Source of the DNA: Mactra quadrangularis
Taxonomy: Eukaryota; Mollusca; Bivalvia; Venerida; Mactridae
DNA: 64,000 nt
Direction: 5' to 3'
Assembly (NCBI GenBank): GCA_025267735.1
Contig: CM046303.1
Coordinates: 30,790,380-30,854,379, forward strand
A program made the translations under genes and the position numbers. The notes under the pieces are model-generated. The model was not told where the DNA came from. It saw only the letters and a list, made by a program, of their open reading frames with translations, and ran no database searches. Positions 51,001 through 63,426 of this stretch are shown here, piece after piece; the stretch's first letter is position 1; each line of letters opens with the position of its first letter.

Positions 51001-54000
51001 ACTGGTGCATTCCAGGAACCTAGGTGAAATGTCTTCTCTTTAATAACCTTGGCAAAATAGAGCAAATAAGTGGGTAATTTTCCACCTCCAAAGAAGTAAA
51101 TAAGTTTCGTAAAATATGATGAGGCCATGCCATACCGCAATCTGTTAAGCCTCCATGTGCGCGCAGGTTTTGGAGTCCTCAATCCAAAAAAAAATAAAAT
51201 AATTCTGTTGTTCCGGGATTCGATAACTGATTTTTCTCAGGAAATACTGATAGTTACTTGTTTCTGTGTATTTGATTAATGACAATGTACATGTGAATGT
51301 TGTCTGTATACTTTTTTATGTAATTACTTTAATCTCACATTAATGTCATAAACATTCATGTAATGTCATAAACATTCATGTACTACCAAGTACTTATTTT
51401 TGTGAATACTAGCTTGAATGGACATGTGTTTTCTTTTTCGGTTAGTGTGTTTTTGTGAATAGGTACCTAGGTTTGTTAAACTTGAGTTGAAGCTTAACAA
51501 AATTCCAATTTAGCATGGCCTGACCAAGTGCCTCAAACCATCATTAACTCTGTTAACATTAATTACTTGATATCAAAGCATCCATTTATAAAAGAATGAA
51601 ATTTTCACTACGCCTACACCCTTAATGATGCATTTTATTTAATGCATGCATGTTGTCTTGTGTCATATACTTAAAACATACTGATGGGTCAGGGCAAAAC
51701 TAGTCTAACTACATGTAAATCAAGAGGGATGTAGACTGGTTTGCTCCTAGTCTTCGATGTCGTCTATACCATTATGTATGTTTTAATTAAAATAAAACAA
51801 TTAATGCACAAGGTCGTTTTTATGTCAAGTAAACAAGGTTTTTCCCCTACATTGGTTCAATGAACCATTGTTTGCTTTGTCATGAAGTTGTAAATATGAT
51901 GTTGCATAATTGTTAATACTAAAATCAAACTAGTGAGTTAAAAGTTCAAGATATGATTCGGTAGTCAATTACATGTAATTAGTTCTGACTGCATCGTTAA
52001 GTTGTAATTGATAATGATTGATCTAGTTTCAAAGGGTCGTTTTAGATTTTACTATCAACCCATACCTTTCAAATAGCTAATTTAAGCACAACAATTTTTG
52101 CCTTTTACTGTATAGCATAATAAATCAGGCCAATGCCCATGAAAATTTTAGGCAATGACTAAACTCTCACTTAGAAAACTTAATATTAGCAACCCTTGAC
52201 TAAACTTTTCATTAGATATTAATGTATCATACATGTTATGATATTGGGAAGAATCATTTCTGAAAAGATTTTTCAGAAAAGTTCACCTTGGAAATCAACA
52301 TTTAAATTTTTAAGTCCACCCACTTGTAAAAATGAGTATCATCCCTTAATAAAACAGGATTGCATGTTGGTGTATATTAAATGGATACTTACATCTGTGA
52401 TTTTATGTAATATTCAATGTTTTATCATGGTCTTATTTTAACTCACCTCAAAACCACAATGTAAAATGCATGAACAAACATAAATGGTTAAACCATCTAC
52501 GAACTTAATACATAAAAAATGCTTCAATTCAAAGTCAGTTAAGATTATTTTTGTTCTTTATCTAATTTTCTACCCACTCATCAAAACCACAAAACTTTTG
52601 ACACGAAAAAACAGTTAAAGTTTTATGATTATGATTGCATTTTAAAGTTTTGTGATGAAATACAAAGTTATAAAAAGGTCTGGTATGTAGGACATATAAA
52701 TGCTCAGGTTTCTTTTTTTAGGTTCTTCCATCTTCCTCTTTCTGTTTGTGGGGGAGGGGGTCCCCTCAAGGTTGATTAAACTTTAGAGCACATTCAAACT
52801 AAGAAGAAGTTTTTTTCTAAGGTGATCCCTTGTTTACAAACAGTTATTGCCTTAGTTTTTACCACTAGCCAGTTATAGTAAAGGGCAAATGATCATCTAG
52901 CCCTAATATAGAATCGTTAATTTTCACTTGTCACAGTTTTTTGACTAATGCTTTATGGCAATGTCAGACTGGTTACTAAGAAATCTCTTGAATATGCATT
53001 TGCTGTAAAAAGGAACTTCAGTTTAAGAATAAGTTTTGTTCTCAAGTTCAATAACCTCCAACACTTCAGATCTACAAACATGCAAGATGTTTCATGTGCA
53101 AGCTGGCTTAGAGTTAACACATACAGTGTAAAGAGCTTGCATTTATTGACTTCAAAAATATCATTCTAGCTCTGGGAATTCACAGATCTCCTGCTGATGG
53201 TAATATAAATGACAAATCTCTTCTCTGCACACACTGTCTTTATATTTCTGTCTGGAAGAACTCTATTAGACACATTTCTTGTGTCTTAATGTGCCACGCT
53301 TTATGTTATAATGTGCATACCAGAAAATCCAGAAAATTGTTAATGGTTGGCCAGTTGTCAGAAATGGGTACATTTTGACTTATGAATTTAGCTAGTTTTC
53401 TCTTATGGCAATTAGAGCCAAGATAAGAATGTTCAGACCAAAATGAGATCACTGTTCATAGCTTTGAATTCTATCTACTGAAGTGTCCTTTAACTTGTGA
53501 ATAAAACTTGTGCACTTAAGATTATTTGAGGCGAGTCAAACGTGGATAAAATTAACGTCCATTAACACTTGTGAAGGGTCCTCACCATATGGTCAAGGTT
53601 TTGTGAATAAATAGGCCTCTAAGTTCACTTAGTAATACTTTTTTAGATCTCACAAAAAACAGACAATGGTCATATTTATCACTGTTATTACTGAAGGGCA
53701 ACATTTGGTCATCACCCTAGATTTCTTGTATACATCAACCTGTTATGATTTTAGTGTTAAAGTCTGGATAGAGTGGTACTCTTGACCTGAATCATACTGA
53801 GCTGAGAGTTGTTTATATTTTATTTCAAATTTTAGGTCAGTCTGCCACTAGTGTTAGTCCTCACACTGTGCTTACTTGAGCTAAATACATAAATTTATTG
53901 TACTGGTAGTTAAAAATTTCTCAATTACTATTTCATATTTTGATGGGGGTATTAGGTATACTTTGTTATTTTTATGTAAACCTTAGTTATTAGTGTTTTA

Positions 54001-57000
54001 ATTTGTAGTTAGTGGAATCTGGGTGCCTATTTTTTTCAAAGGGAATAACTTTGCAAGTACTATATAAAATGAAGAACTCTTAAACTGACATCCATGATAT
54101 TTAAATGAGTATATATTCTTTATTTGGTTTAATACAGTGTTAACACAAATTATGTTGATTTTATGAGGGCCAGCTCACCTAACCTAGCTTTCCTGGACCT
54201 TTGGCAATAACCAGTAATCGCCTACCATTCTATCACCTACTTAATATTTATGTAAAAGATGTTCATTGTAAAATCTATTGAAAATACTAAAATGACTCCT
54301 CTGAAAAAAATTCAAGTGCTCGTCTCACGTCTGCCTGTGGCTTAACCCCACTTACTATTAGATGTTATTTAAAAAATAAAACATCATATTATAAAGAATA
54401 TATTCATATCATGTAATTATGTTTGAAATTACATACTTGAAAAAGATTTTAACATTTTGTGAAATGGAATTTACATATTATGAGAGGAGGAAAATGTCAT
54501 TGTATCTTTATAATGTTTTATAAATTTTAATGTTTATAACAGTTACTGCTATATCAAACTTTTAAACCAGGGCTGGAATATTGTAAAGATATTTTCATTT
54601 ACATTTTGATGTAAAATTGAAATCTGGGATGAGTTAATGCTAATAGTTTTCTGTATCAGGTTAACAGGTTCTTATCACTATTAAATGAAGTAAAATTATT
54701 AAGAGTAAAATTTGCATTATTTAGTCTTTAAGTTTCATACTTACCCACATCCATCCACTTAATAGCTATTACCCTGTGCATCATGTCATTGGTATCTAAG
54801 ACAAAGATGTGGTGAAGCATTTGTGCAGGTAATTTTCTTGTTTAGGGAAATGAATAGTGTCCTGGTAGCCCTTAGATTCCAAAGGTTACCTCCCACCATT
54901 GGACACCCACAGTCAATCTAACTTTAAGTCATCTACTGGCTAACTTTGATAAAAAATGCAGCATTTGCTTACCTAAATAGAATAAACCATTTATATGCTA
55001 AGTTTTCACAAGTCATATATTGTTGACTCCATGTCCTCTAGTGACAAAGACTCAGATTTTTAAGGTCACATTTAATATAATTACAACAGGATCTCAAAAA
55101 TAATAAAATAATCACTGACTATAATTTGTAAATTGATGTTGATTTAGATTTTATTAATTCTACTATTTCAGACAAATTTTCCTGGGGTTACTATTAAAGT
55201 ACCCTGGTTCAAATAAAGGTTATAGGTCAAACTTAGTTGGGATGTATTATTAATGTACAACCCCTTGTAGGATGTAGCCATAATGATAATATTAGTGTAA
55301 GAAACAATAGAGCCTTACTACAAGTCAGTCTAAACTTTCACACTGTATCTCAATATGAACAAAATAATCATAGTTATCATTGTTAAACAAATAATACAGA
55401 GAATATGGACAAATATTGAGTTATAACTATTGATAGCAAGCTCCTGATGGTCGTGTGTGGACAAAGCAATTACCAGCCCTAATTGAAAGTCAATTATCTC
55501 ACGCTATTGAAATGATCAAACCACTAAGTATAGACTAGGCCCTGACATAAACCTGACATATGGTCATTTTATAGGAATGTTAATAACAGGTTTTCTGACT
55601 CAATTAGGTACAATAAAGGAAATCAAATAGGTTTATTTAAGTCACTTACAAGCTTATTGGTGACTTTTCTGTTGTAATTTGGTACAATAGTTAGTGACGA
55701 GTTTACCAACTAAATTAGCTTTATTGTGATGTTATTGGCCTCAATATGTTGACTCTCAGCATTGAATGATTTATTACCTTTATTGGTAAACTCTATAAAC
55801 TGTAAAATGATAAATTATTTTTTTTGGTCTATGAAATATTGTATGATAATGATGTAGTATGATACCCCAGGTATTGGTAAACTGATACTGTGAATGATAG
55901 TATGACTTCTATCCTATATCTTGTGATGATAAAATATTTAAAGATCTCATTTGACTCTTGAAGTAGCTTTGTTGTGACTCATGGTCTTAACTATAAAATT
56001 GAATTTTTGTCTGAAGATGCATGTAATATTGATGCTGTATATTTATTATGTACTTGGGTATAGCTTGGTCCTTAATTACAACAGTAATTCGTCGGCTTAA
56101 TATCAAAACCTCGTATTGAGCAATTTTTGGGAAAATCACTTTTTGATGCCAAGGGAAGCTATTCATACTAGCGCATATTCTGTCAAAATCTCGTACACCT
56201 ACGCCAATGACAAATGATGATAAAAGCCAAATGTTAAATTCTCGTACTTTGATTGACTCAATTTTATTAAGATCAAAACATCGTATATCATCAATATACT
56301 GTGAGGGTTGTGAAAATCAAAGCACTGAAAGCACTGAATTTGTTCGATTTTTAAGATGAAAAAAAAATTAGTGGTGCAACAACGTATACATACAAAGGAC
56401 AGTTAAATGACACTTGTTCGTAAAGGAAAAAGTAATTTACACAGATAATTGAAGTTGTGAGGACATATTTTGTACTGATTTTTACTCAAATAAAAAAGGG
56501 TTTTAGAGAAGCGTTTTATATTGAATGACTAGCCTTGTATACAAAAAACTCTTAGAATACATTATTATATAGGTATTGAAGCGATGATTTTCTCGTATGT
56601 AAAGAGAATTGAGCTACATACACTGCTATGACTATGTCTATTCCTACTTTTCTACTTATACGTTTAAACGTCTTGTACAAGTTATGTAACTATCCATATT
56701 ATCAGGTTTTTTTGTTGAGCAGTACTATAAGTTAGTTTTCTTTATGTTATGATCAATTGTGAGTTTTAAAGTAGGGACATATTTTGTTTAAGTAGATACA
56801 GTTTTAAACAAATGAGATGGATAATTCATTCTACATTTTGGTACACTTAGGTGACAAGTTCTGTTATAAAAGGGTTCATTATCTGGCGTTAAAAAAGTAG
56901 TTAACATTGCCCTGGTTCAAAAGACTATTTACCAATGATATTAACACAGCAGTTAGACTGAACAGGCGGACACTTTAGATATTTTCTTGCAAGAATAAGG

Positions 57001-59900
57001 GGCAATTCCTGGTCAATCTTTGTAGACAAATATCCTATAGAGCGATGTCGTACAGGATCTCTAAAGTTCCAGTTGAGGGTCACGTCGAGATAACCTTTAT
57101 TTCGACCAATCAGTGTGTAGTTTCCATCTAGACGAAACGCTTAATATAGCATTTTGATTTCGTAATTTCTATTTTTAGACTGCGGTTTGCAAGCTAACTT
57201 AACAGCGGTATATTTCACTGTCTGCGATTTGACTGCTCATTTCAAATTGGACACTGTATACAATGTAAACAAGACAGTAAACTTAAAATTTCGTCATGAA
57301 TATAACAATGAGAAAAAATCTCTTGACAGTGACCCTCATGAGAAAACAGTCAGATCTAAATTGGCAAGTAGGCGAGCGGAAAATTTTAGAAAGTTTTTTA
57401 TCAGATTGGGTTCAATTCAATAACATTCTTACGTTAACTGTGTGTAATATAACAATAATCATTTAACCATTCATTAACTTCGATCTTAAAACTGATCCCA
57501 AAACTACGTACACCCCCACACACCCACCCACACACCACACAGACAAATGACTCGAACAATTAAATTTACATAAGACGTTGTAACATCTCTACTGACTTCG
57601 AGGACGCTTTTTGAAATGATACTATTACATAAGACTACGTAAAAAATTTTCTTAGGTGCATTACATATCAGTCGATAAACTTAAGATGGAGATGCTAAGT
57701 GTCTGCCAGAAATTTTTGCGCCAATCCTAGCAGACGATCCTCATGAATTTCTCTGTATTTATAACCGAAGGACTACTTCTAGATTCGGCAAATGTCAAAA
57801 TCGGCAAGGGTCTGGAATACGGTAAATATATTTGTTCAGGACTGAAGTCCCAACCAAATAAAAAATTGCTTATTATCATGCATATTATGACAGCTTTCTA
57901 CTTGATTACTAGAAATATTTTTTTATTTTCCAATAATTTATTAGTTCTTACTACATGGCAATAATACCTGATTAGTTAAGATAGACTGCTCGGAGCATTT
58001 ATGATAAGACGGTATCTGATTTGCCTAAGGTATTCCCTCATTTAGCTAAAATAATAATTGTGTTGAATGTTGATGATGCTGTTATCAATGGGTATCATGG
58101 ATTACAATGAGATTTTTAATTGACTATATTCATGCCACACAATAGATATTAACATTACGTGATTATAATTGTACTGTCCAACTTTTCCTCCATTTTGTGT
58201 CAGGCTAACAATTTTGTTATCCAATAATAAATTTCATTAAGCATGGCTTAAAGTTTTACAGTTTTGACAGAGTAGGTCACGCAATTAAGGTCATTCTTAA
58301 AGCGTAATGCTGTTGTTCATAATAAATGCATTTTGTTGCAAAGATTCTATCATAATTATATGGACATAACAAGTGTTTAAGACAACTTCTGTATTGTTTT
58401 GTCATGTTGTTTGATGTTTAACGTAAAAGCATTTTGGTTTATAAGTTTTTTGGTTTGAAACTTTGGGCATTTTGAAAATGTTTGTCATATTGTAAGTTCA
58501 AGCAATGTTTCTTCAGAACCGTAAAGAACGTTATTTTCGTCTTTAAAAGATTATAAATATTCTTCTTTTTAAATATGTTATCATCAATGCTACGATGTAG
58601 AGGAATTACCTCTTCAAAAATTATAATGGTAACTTGTATGAAAATTCCTATTTGAATAGAACGAATTTTAATTTACCAACGTCCAGTGTTGTATAATATA
58701 TTGTCTTTGTTCTACAAAAAGCAGTTTTTAGTTACATTTGTCTAAATTTTGTCTTAATTCTACGTTAATTGTTTTTGCAATAAATAAATGAAGTAAATCT
58801 GTTAATTGTGATTTCAATTTTCTATTAAATATCGAAGATTTAAAAGCTTACTTTTGTTGGTAAAATATTTTACAAACTGGAATCGAATTAGATAGTTACA
58901 TGTGTGTAAAAGGTTCAATTAATATCATTGATCAATGTGCAAAAGGTCGTATCTGATTAAAAAAAATAGAAAAAATCAGTCAAAAGATCGCATATCACAA
59001 AACTTCATTATAAAAATAAAATGTCAGGTTAAAACATGAAAAACAACATTTGAAATCATATATTATGATATTCTATCTCTTCCTTGAAAGTTTGGAACCA
59101 AAATATCAAAAAGTGTTTTTGGGGGACAAAAAAATGTTTCTCCTGTAAAATTTGTAAAAGTGTCCATACGAGGTTTTGATATTAAGCCGACGAATTGCCT
59201 TGACGCTTTAGTCCAAATGTGGGACTAGGGAAAAATTATTTGGGCTGGTGAAACTTACTAATTTCATATAGTCAGACTTGTGAATAATTTTACTCTTACT
59301 GAAAAAGTACTGAAAAGCATGCTAAGTGGCAATCTCAATGAAGTGGTTTTCACAAGCTCGAATAATTACTAGTCTGTCCTAAGCTTTGGGCTAGTGGGTC
59401 AAAAGTGATGACTGTTAAAAGTTGCCACAAAAGACTTGACTTTAGATCTATGAATCAGTATGACAGTTTGAATTTCCTGATAGTTCTACAATTTATCTCC
59501 ATGACTACAACCTGTTGAATGCACCATATAAATACCTCAGATGAAATAGATTATTAAGCTGCATTAAGTTACACGTCTAAAGTATGCACAAAGCTTTTAA
59601 TTCTGTAATCATTATGTAACAGCTTGATCAGTGCCTTGTTTTTGTCACTTAATCCTCATACAAACTTGATTTTATCATCTCCCGATATTCTATTTGCAGA
59701 AATTTAGTATCCCATAAAATGATGTTGTGTTGTTTTATAAATTACTTTGTAGCATATTAATTATTCTCTATTGCTGTATTTCAGGGTCGATTAATTTCGT
59801 TATGTTCCGACAACAGTTTACATTTATGGGAGATTAATAACAACAGAGCTGGTACTAACTCAACATTAGATGAAGTGAAACAATTCTCTATTGAAAACAA
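26985..59900 (+). CDS. LLGL: Lethal(2) giant larvae family protein, N-terminal four exons (3' end outside window)
   Basis: Lgl proteins are cortical double beta-propeller (WD40) scaffolds that set basolateral polarity with Scribble and Dlg, are inactivated by aPKC, and bind syntaxins. Four exons splice in frame: 26985-27068, 27974-28071, 49825-49906, 59785-59900 (380 nt, 126 aa plus 2 nt). The protein begins [13 protein letters not shown] and continues [69 protein letters not shown] and HLWEI. This follows fly L(2)gl and vertebrate LLGL1/2 line by line. Tomosyn/STXBP5 is related but lacks the short M-x-K-F-x-R start. An in-frame ATG at 26811 would add 58 residues without family support. An acceptor-like TTACATTTCAG ending at 26960 suggests that region is intron or 5' UTR. 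Confidence 0.88.
27069..27973 (+). other. LLGL: LLGL intron 1
   Basis: AT-rich, starts gttagt and ends attttcag. I see no repeat or gene in it. Confidence 0.75.
27974..28071 (+). CDS. LLGL: LLGL coding exon 2
   Basis: The acceptor attttcag|TTG opens [20 protein letters not shown], the first propeller strand, and the exon ends ATC AGA GT|gtatcc. The split Val codon is completed by G at 49825. The donor is weak beyond GTAT. Confidence 0.88.
28072..36099 (+). other. LLGL: LLGL intron 2, left part: no recognised feature
   Basis: About 8 kb of AT-rich intron without recognisable genes. Scattered short open frames have no homology that I recognise. Small local duplications occur, for example ATGTATTAATTGGAGTTGAT repeated at 31320 and 31350. 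Confidence 0.5.
36115..36322 (-). repeat. tRNA-derived SINE (H family), minus strand
   Basis: The minus-strand head GCCCTGCTAGCTCAGTCGGT is A-box type, GGTTCTATCC is B-box type, and the body TCAGTCACTGACGGAAG plus TTAACAGCTAAACC matches the plus-strand copy at 61438. Confidence 0.7.
36642..37019. mobile_element. Tc1/mariner MITE, 378 bp
   Basis: TA flanks both ends (36640-36641, 37020-37021). Left CAGTGCCATCCAAAAGTT and inverted right CAGAGTGTCCAAAAGTTTGG match the classic Tc1 terminal motif. No transposase frame. Confidence 0.82.
37560..37745 (+). repeat. Degenerate tandem repeat, unit about 55 bp, three copies
   Basis: CCTTTGTTATTTGGTTAAGT recurs with variation at 37627, 37673 and 37709. 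Confidence 0.5.
38998..39155 (+). repeat. J-family dispersed repeat, copy 1
   Basis: Contains CACTAGCCCAAA, AACTAGTGAAAATTGATTCA, CAGGCTAGTTGATAATTTTG and AGGCAATGACTGC. A close relative lies 680 bp downstream. Confidence 0.55.
39683..39838 (+). repeat. J-family dispersed repeat, copy 2
   Basis: Shares TTAGTGAAAATTGATTCAGG and GGGCTAGTTGATAATTTTGA with copy 1. Diverged relatives are near 47265, 48515 and 59211. Confidence 0.55.
39970..40130 (+). repeat. 5'-truncated SINE (H family) with 9-bp target duplication
   Basis: The body starts TGTCAGTCACTGATG and ends GGCGTTAAACC followed by (CAAA)n. GACATATAG flanks it exactly (39961-39969, 40131-40139), the mark of L1-style target-primed insertion. 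Confidence 0.8.
41262..41585 (+). repeat. Degenerate minisatellite, unit about 60 bp
   Basis: Five to six copies of a unit with TTTATTGTGACCTAGTTTT and GGTTGTGTATAAA, strongly diverged, in LLGL intron 2. Confidence 0.65.
43145..43430 (+). repeat. tRNA-derived SINE (H family), diverged
   Basis: The head GTTAGCTCAGTTGA and body CTTCATGGAGTCTGATCTTG, GGTGTCAGTCACTGG line up with the better copy at 61438. The 3' end is not clear. Confidence 0.6.
43431..49590 (+). other. LLGL: LLGL intron 2, right part: mostly unannotated
   Basis: No gene recognised. Degenerate J-family pieces near 47265-47390 and 48515-48665, and a K-type right end (ACTTACACCCATG) near 48820. The 118-residue open frame at 45287-45643 has no recognised similarity and no gene context. 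Confidence 0.45.
49591..49746. repeat. F-family MITE copy, eroded
   Basis: AAAGTTCCACTACTTGGACC, TTAAGCATTTGGGACTTA and GGTTTTGCAATAAAGGTG follow the 7907-8074 copy. It lies about 80 bp upstream of LLGL exon 3. Confidence 0.55.
49825..49906 (+). CDS. LLGL: LLGL coding exon 3
   Basis: The acceptor tacag|GTTTGG gives [12 protein letters not shown], then [15 protein letters not shown], ending CAG|gtacgt. The FG-PGVE-G-H block is diagnostic for Lgl/tomosyn. Confidence 0.88.
49907..56085 (+). other. LLGL: LLGL intron 3, left part
   Basis: No gene recognised. At 50925-51182 (minus) there is an 85-codon open frame in slightly GC-richer sequence ([14 protein letters not shown] within it) that I cannot assign. 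The rest is AT-rich with small duplications such as ATGTCATAAACATTCATGTA at 51343 and 51364. Confidence 0.45.
56086..59196. mobile_element. Large TIR element, 3111 bp, perfect 31-bp ends, no recognised gene
   Basis: The left end begins AATTCGTCGGCTTAATATCA and the same 31 bases are inverted at 59166-59196. Motifs of the form A-rich plus TCGTAY recur inside (56111, 56191, 56242, 56281, 56593, 58947). If AATT at each end is the target duplication, the TIR starts CGTCGGC. A B-family element (57014-57408) is nested inside. No transposase frame seen, so it is probably non-autonomous. Confidence 0.75.
57014..57408 (+). mobile_element. CAATCT/AGATTG element (B family), 395 bp, nested
   Basis: CAATCTTTGTAGACAAATAT to TTTTATCAGATTG, with all shared internal blocks. 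Flanking duplication not evident. Confidence 0.75.
59211..59400. repeat. J-family relative
   Basis: GTGGGACTAGGG at the left, TTGGGCTGGTGAAAC, and GCTTTGGGCTAGTGGG at the right. Confidence 0.4.
59785..59900 (+). CDS. LLGL: LLGL coding exon 4
   Basis: The acceptor gtatttcag|GGT gives [17 protein letters not shown], a WD-repeat strand ending in LW-E, then a polar loop. It ends AAC AA|gtagga. The next exon is not found to the window end. A TIR element begins about 20 bp past this donor. Confidence 0.85.
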
Positions 59901-59921
59901 GTAGGAACTGTGTTTTATATA

Positions 59922-61250
59922 CTGTATAGCGGGTATTATCTGCGGGGGTTTTATTTTGGCTTTATTGGCGGAAAATGAAAATGCGCCAAATATAAACACC
60001 GCGAATACAAACCACCGCAGTATTAAGTCGCCGCCATACTGTTTACTAAGGGACATTACTCTTAATAAATTTGTATTCATTAAAATGTGCATGTATTAAC
60101 TCCCTTAAAAACAAGAATTATGTAGTGAATTTGGTGAGATTTATTATGTGAATGAACAAAATTTGGTATTTTGAATAACACAAAAAAATTGATTCAAGTT
60201 ATGTACGTAGCAAACGAAAATACAGACAGACAACACAGTCATTCTAACAATAAGACGACAGGTTCCATTAAAACTCGGTTACGAAACTCGACCACGCTGC
60301 CGCCATTTTGTTTACTTTATAAACCCGTATGTCAGTCATTTCCGAATCTTCACGAGTTTAGCTCAAACACTTATTTGATTGTCGTAAAAAACAAAGTCAT
60401 CTTTAGTATTGCAATTAATTTAATTGCTTGCTATCAAACCGAAGACAAACTTCTCATCACCGAATTTAACAAATTGAGTAAAAAGAGTGGAGTAAGTGTT
60501 TATGTAGCTTATTATTTATTGATATTCAAAAGAGAACTATTGTCAAATTTTGTCACGTGACAACGCTGTATAATTGATTTTGTCTCCACTAGGTGGGTTG
60601 ATTGTACATTTTTTGTGACAAGCTGAAAATTTTAAAATTTGTTGGACCTTGACGAATGGATTCTGGTAAATTGGCAATTTTTAAGGAGTGTGTGGCCGCA
60701 AACTTTAATACCGATAATTTTTAACAAAGACAAAGGCGTTATTCACGACTATAAATAAACACGCGAAAATTTTGATTGTCGTTAGAACAAATTGTTATTA
60801 TTATAAGACTCTCGCGAGTTGGGCTTACTTATGCAATTTGTCGATCGATCAATCAAACTAAGCGGCACCCAGGTAATTTTTTCAACAAAAACATTCACAT
60901 TTAATGGCGATCCTTATCACATGATTAATCTTGTTCCCGTCAATACATCGTCATAGAAATAGATATTCTGCAGTGTAAGAATTGGTTTTTAACACGTCCG
61001 CTAAGATTATGCAACTTTGGTGACACTTAGTTAATTAAAAAATTTGAAAAGTCGCGGTTGGTAGTGACCGCTTATACAGGTAAATTGACCTTTTTAGTGG
61101 AAATGACAGAGTTATGTACCTTTGACAATCTTTCACCGGGAGGTTTAAAATTGGCGCTCAGAGTAATTTCCGCCAATATTTAGCATCGCCAATACAAAAC
61201 TCTCTTGTTTACGCGAAATTTTTGCCCCGCAGAAATAACCCGCTATACAG
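59922..61250. mobile_element. TIR element (CTGTATAGCGGG), 1329 bp, abutting LLGL exon 4
   Basis: Left CTGTATAGCGGGTATTATCT and inverted right CTGTATAGCGGGTTATTTCT, flanked by TA (59920-59921, 61251-61252). GCGGGG and TTGGCG/CGCCAA motifs are subterminal. A 129-codon open frame (60171-60560, plus) has no recognised domain. TA duplication suggests the Tc1/mariner/pogo group. Confidence 0.75.
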
Positions 61251-61316
61251 TATATCATCTGTGTTAATATTGAATTTAGCATTGTTTAAGCTTCATATAG
61301 CTTGACCTGTAAAGCT

Positions 61317-61437
61317 TAGTCAGTAGTTCAGAAGTCTACTGATTGAGGGGTAGTGGGTAGTTTGAATTACTAATTACATTATCATAGTGAATAGTTTTCT
61401 CCGCAATATTGATGCATCATCACTATTGTCAGGAAAG
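61317..61437 (+). repeat. Degenerate tRNA-like head next to the H-family SINE
   Basis: GCTTAGTCAGTAGTTCAGAA and GGGTAGTTTGAATTAC look like worn A- and B-boxes. Followed by CTCCGCAATATTGATGC. Weak. Confidence 0.3.
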
Positions 61438-61730
61438 CAACATGGCTAGCTCAGTTGGTGGCACACAAGTTTACTAATTGAGGGACCATGGGTTTGATTC
61501 CCTGATGGGACATACTTTCATGGAGCTTGGTCATGAAATAATTTCTATGGCCATTCTCCCTCTTATCACTAATTCTAACTCATGTAGGGCTGTCGTCAGT
61601 TACTGATTGAAGTTAGTATCTAGTTAATGGTTAACAGCTCTAATAGTCCAGAGACTTAGCCTCTACAGGAATGGTGACTGACAGCCTTGATATGACCAAT
61701 ACAATGTGTCACTATGGGGTTAAATGAACA
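61438..61730 (+). repeat. tRNA-derived SINE (H family), near full length
   Basis: A-box type TAGCTCAGTTGGTGGC at 61446, B-box GGTTTGATTCC at 61491-61501, conserved body GTCGTCAGTTACTGATTGAA, and 3' end ACTATGGGGTTAAATGAAC. It is the best copy of the family seen at 36115, 39970 and 43145. Confidence 0.75.
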
Positions 61731-62028
61731 ATTGGTGGAAGTGGGGTTGTCATTATCATTTGAGATTGAAGTTAATTTAGGGATTGTGATAAATTTAGGT
61801 GAAATAACCAAGACACTGCACTGAATTGGTATTAATAATTGTGTGGCTGTATGTTCAGACTGTCAAGTTATTCCTACTTGTTCCTACTTTTTGATGAGAG
61901 GTCACTTGACAGCCTGTATTATAAGAAAATTTATGATTTAAAATCACAGATAGTGTTCAACCTTCATCCTTTAACCACATTATTGCATTGATATAAGATG
62001 TACATGTATGATAGCTTTGTTCTTCTCA

Positions 62029-63426
<1,398 letters not shown>

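Noticed and set aside
26985..59900. Tomosyn (STXBP5) instead of LLGL
   Set aside because: Tomosyn shares HGFP-PSALA and G-PGVE but has a longer Gln/Pro-rich N-terminus and different spacing. The short MFKFLRR start and ELFGFRE match Lgl.
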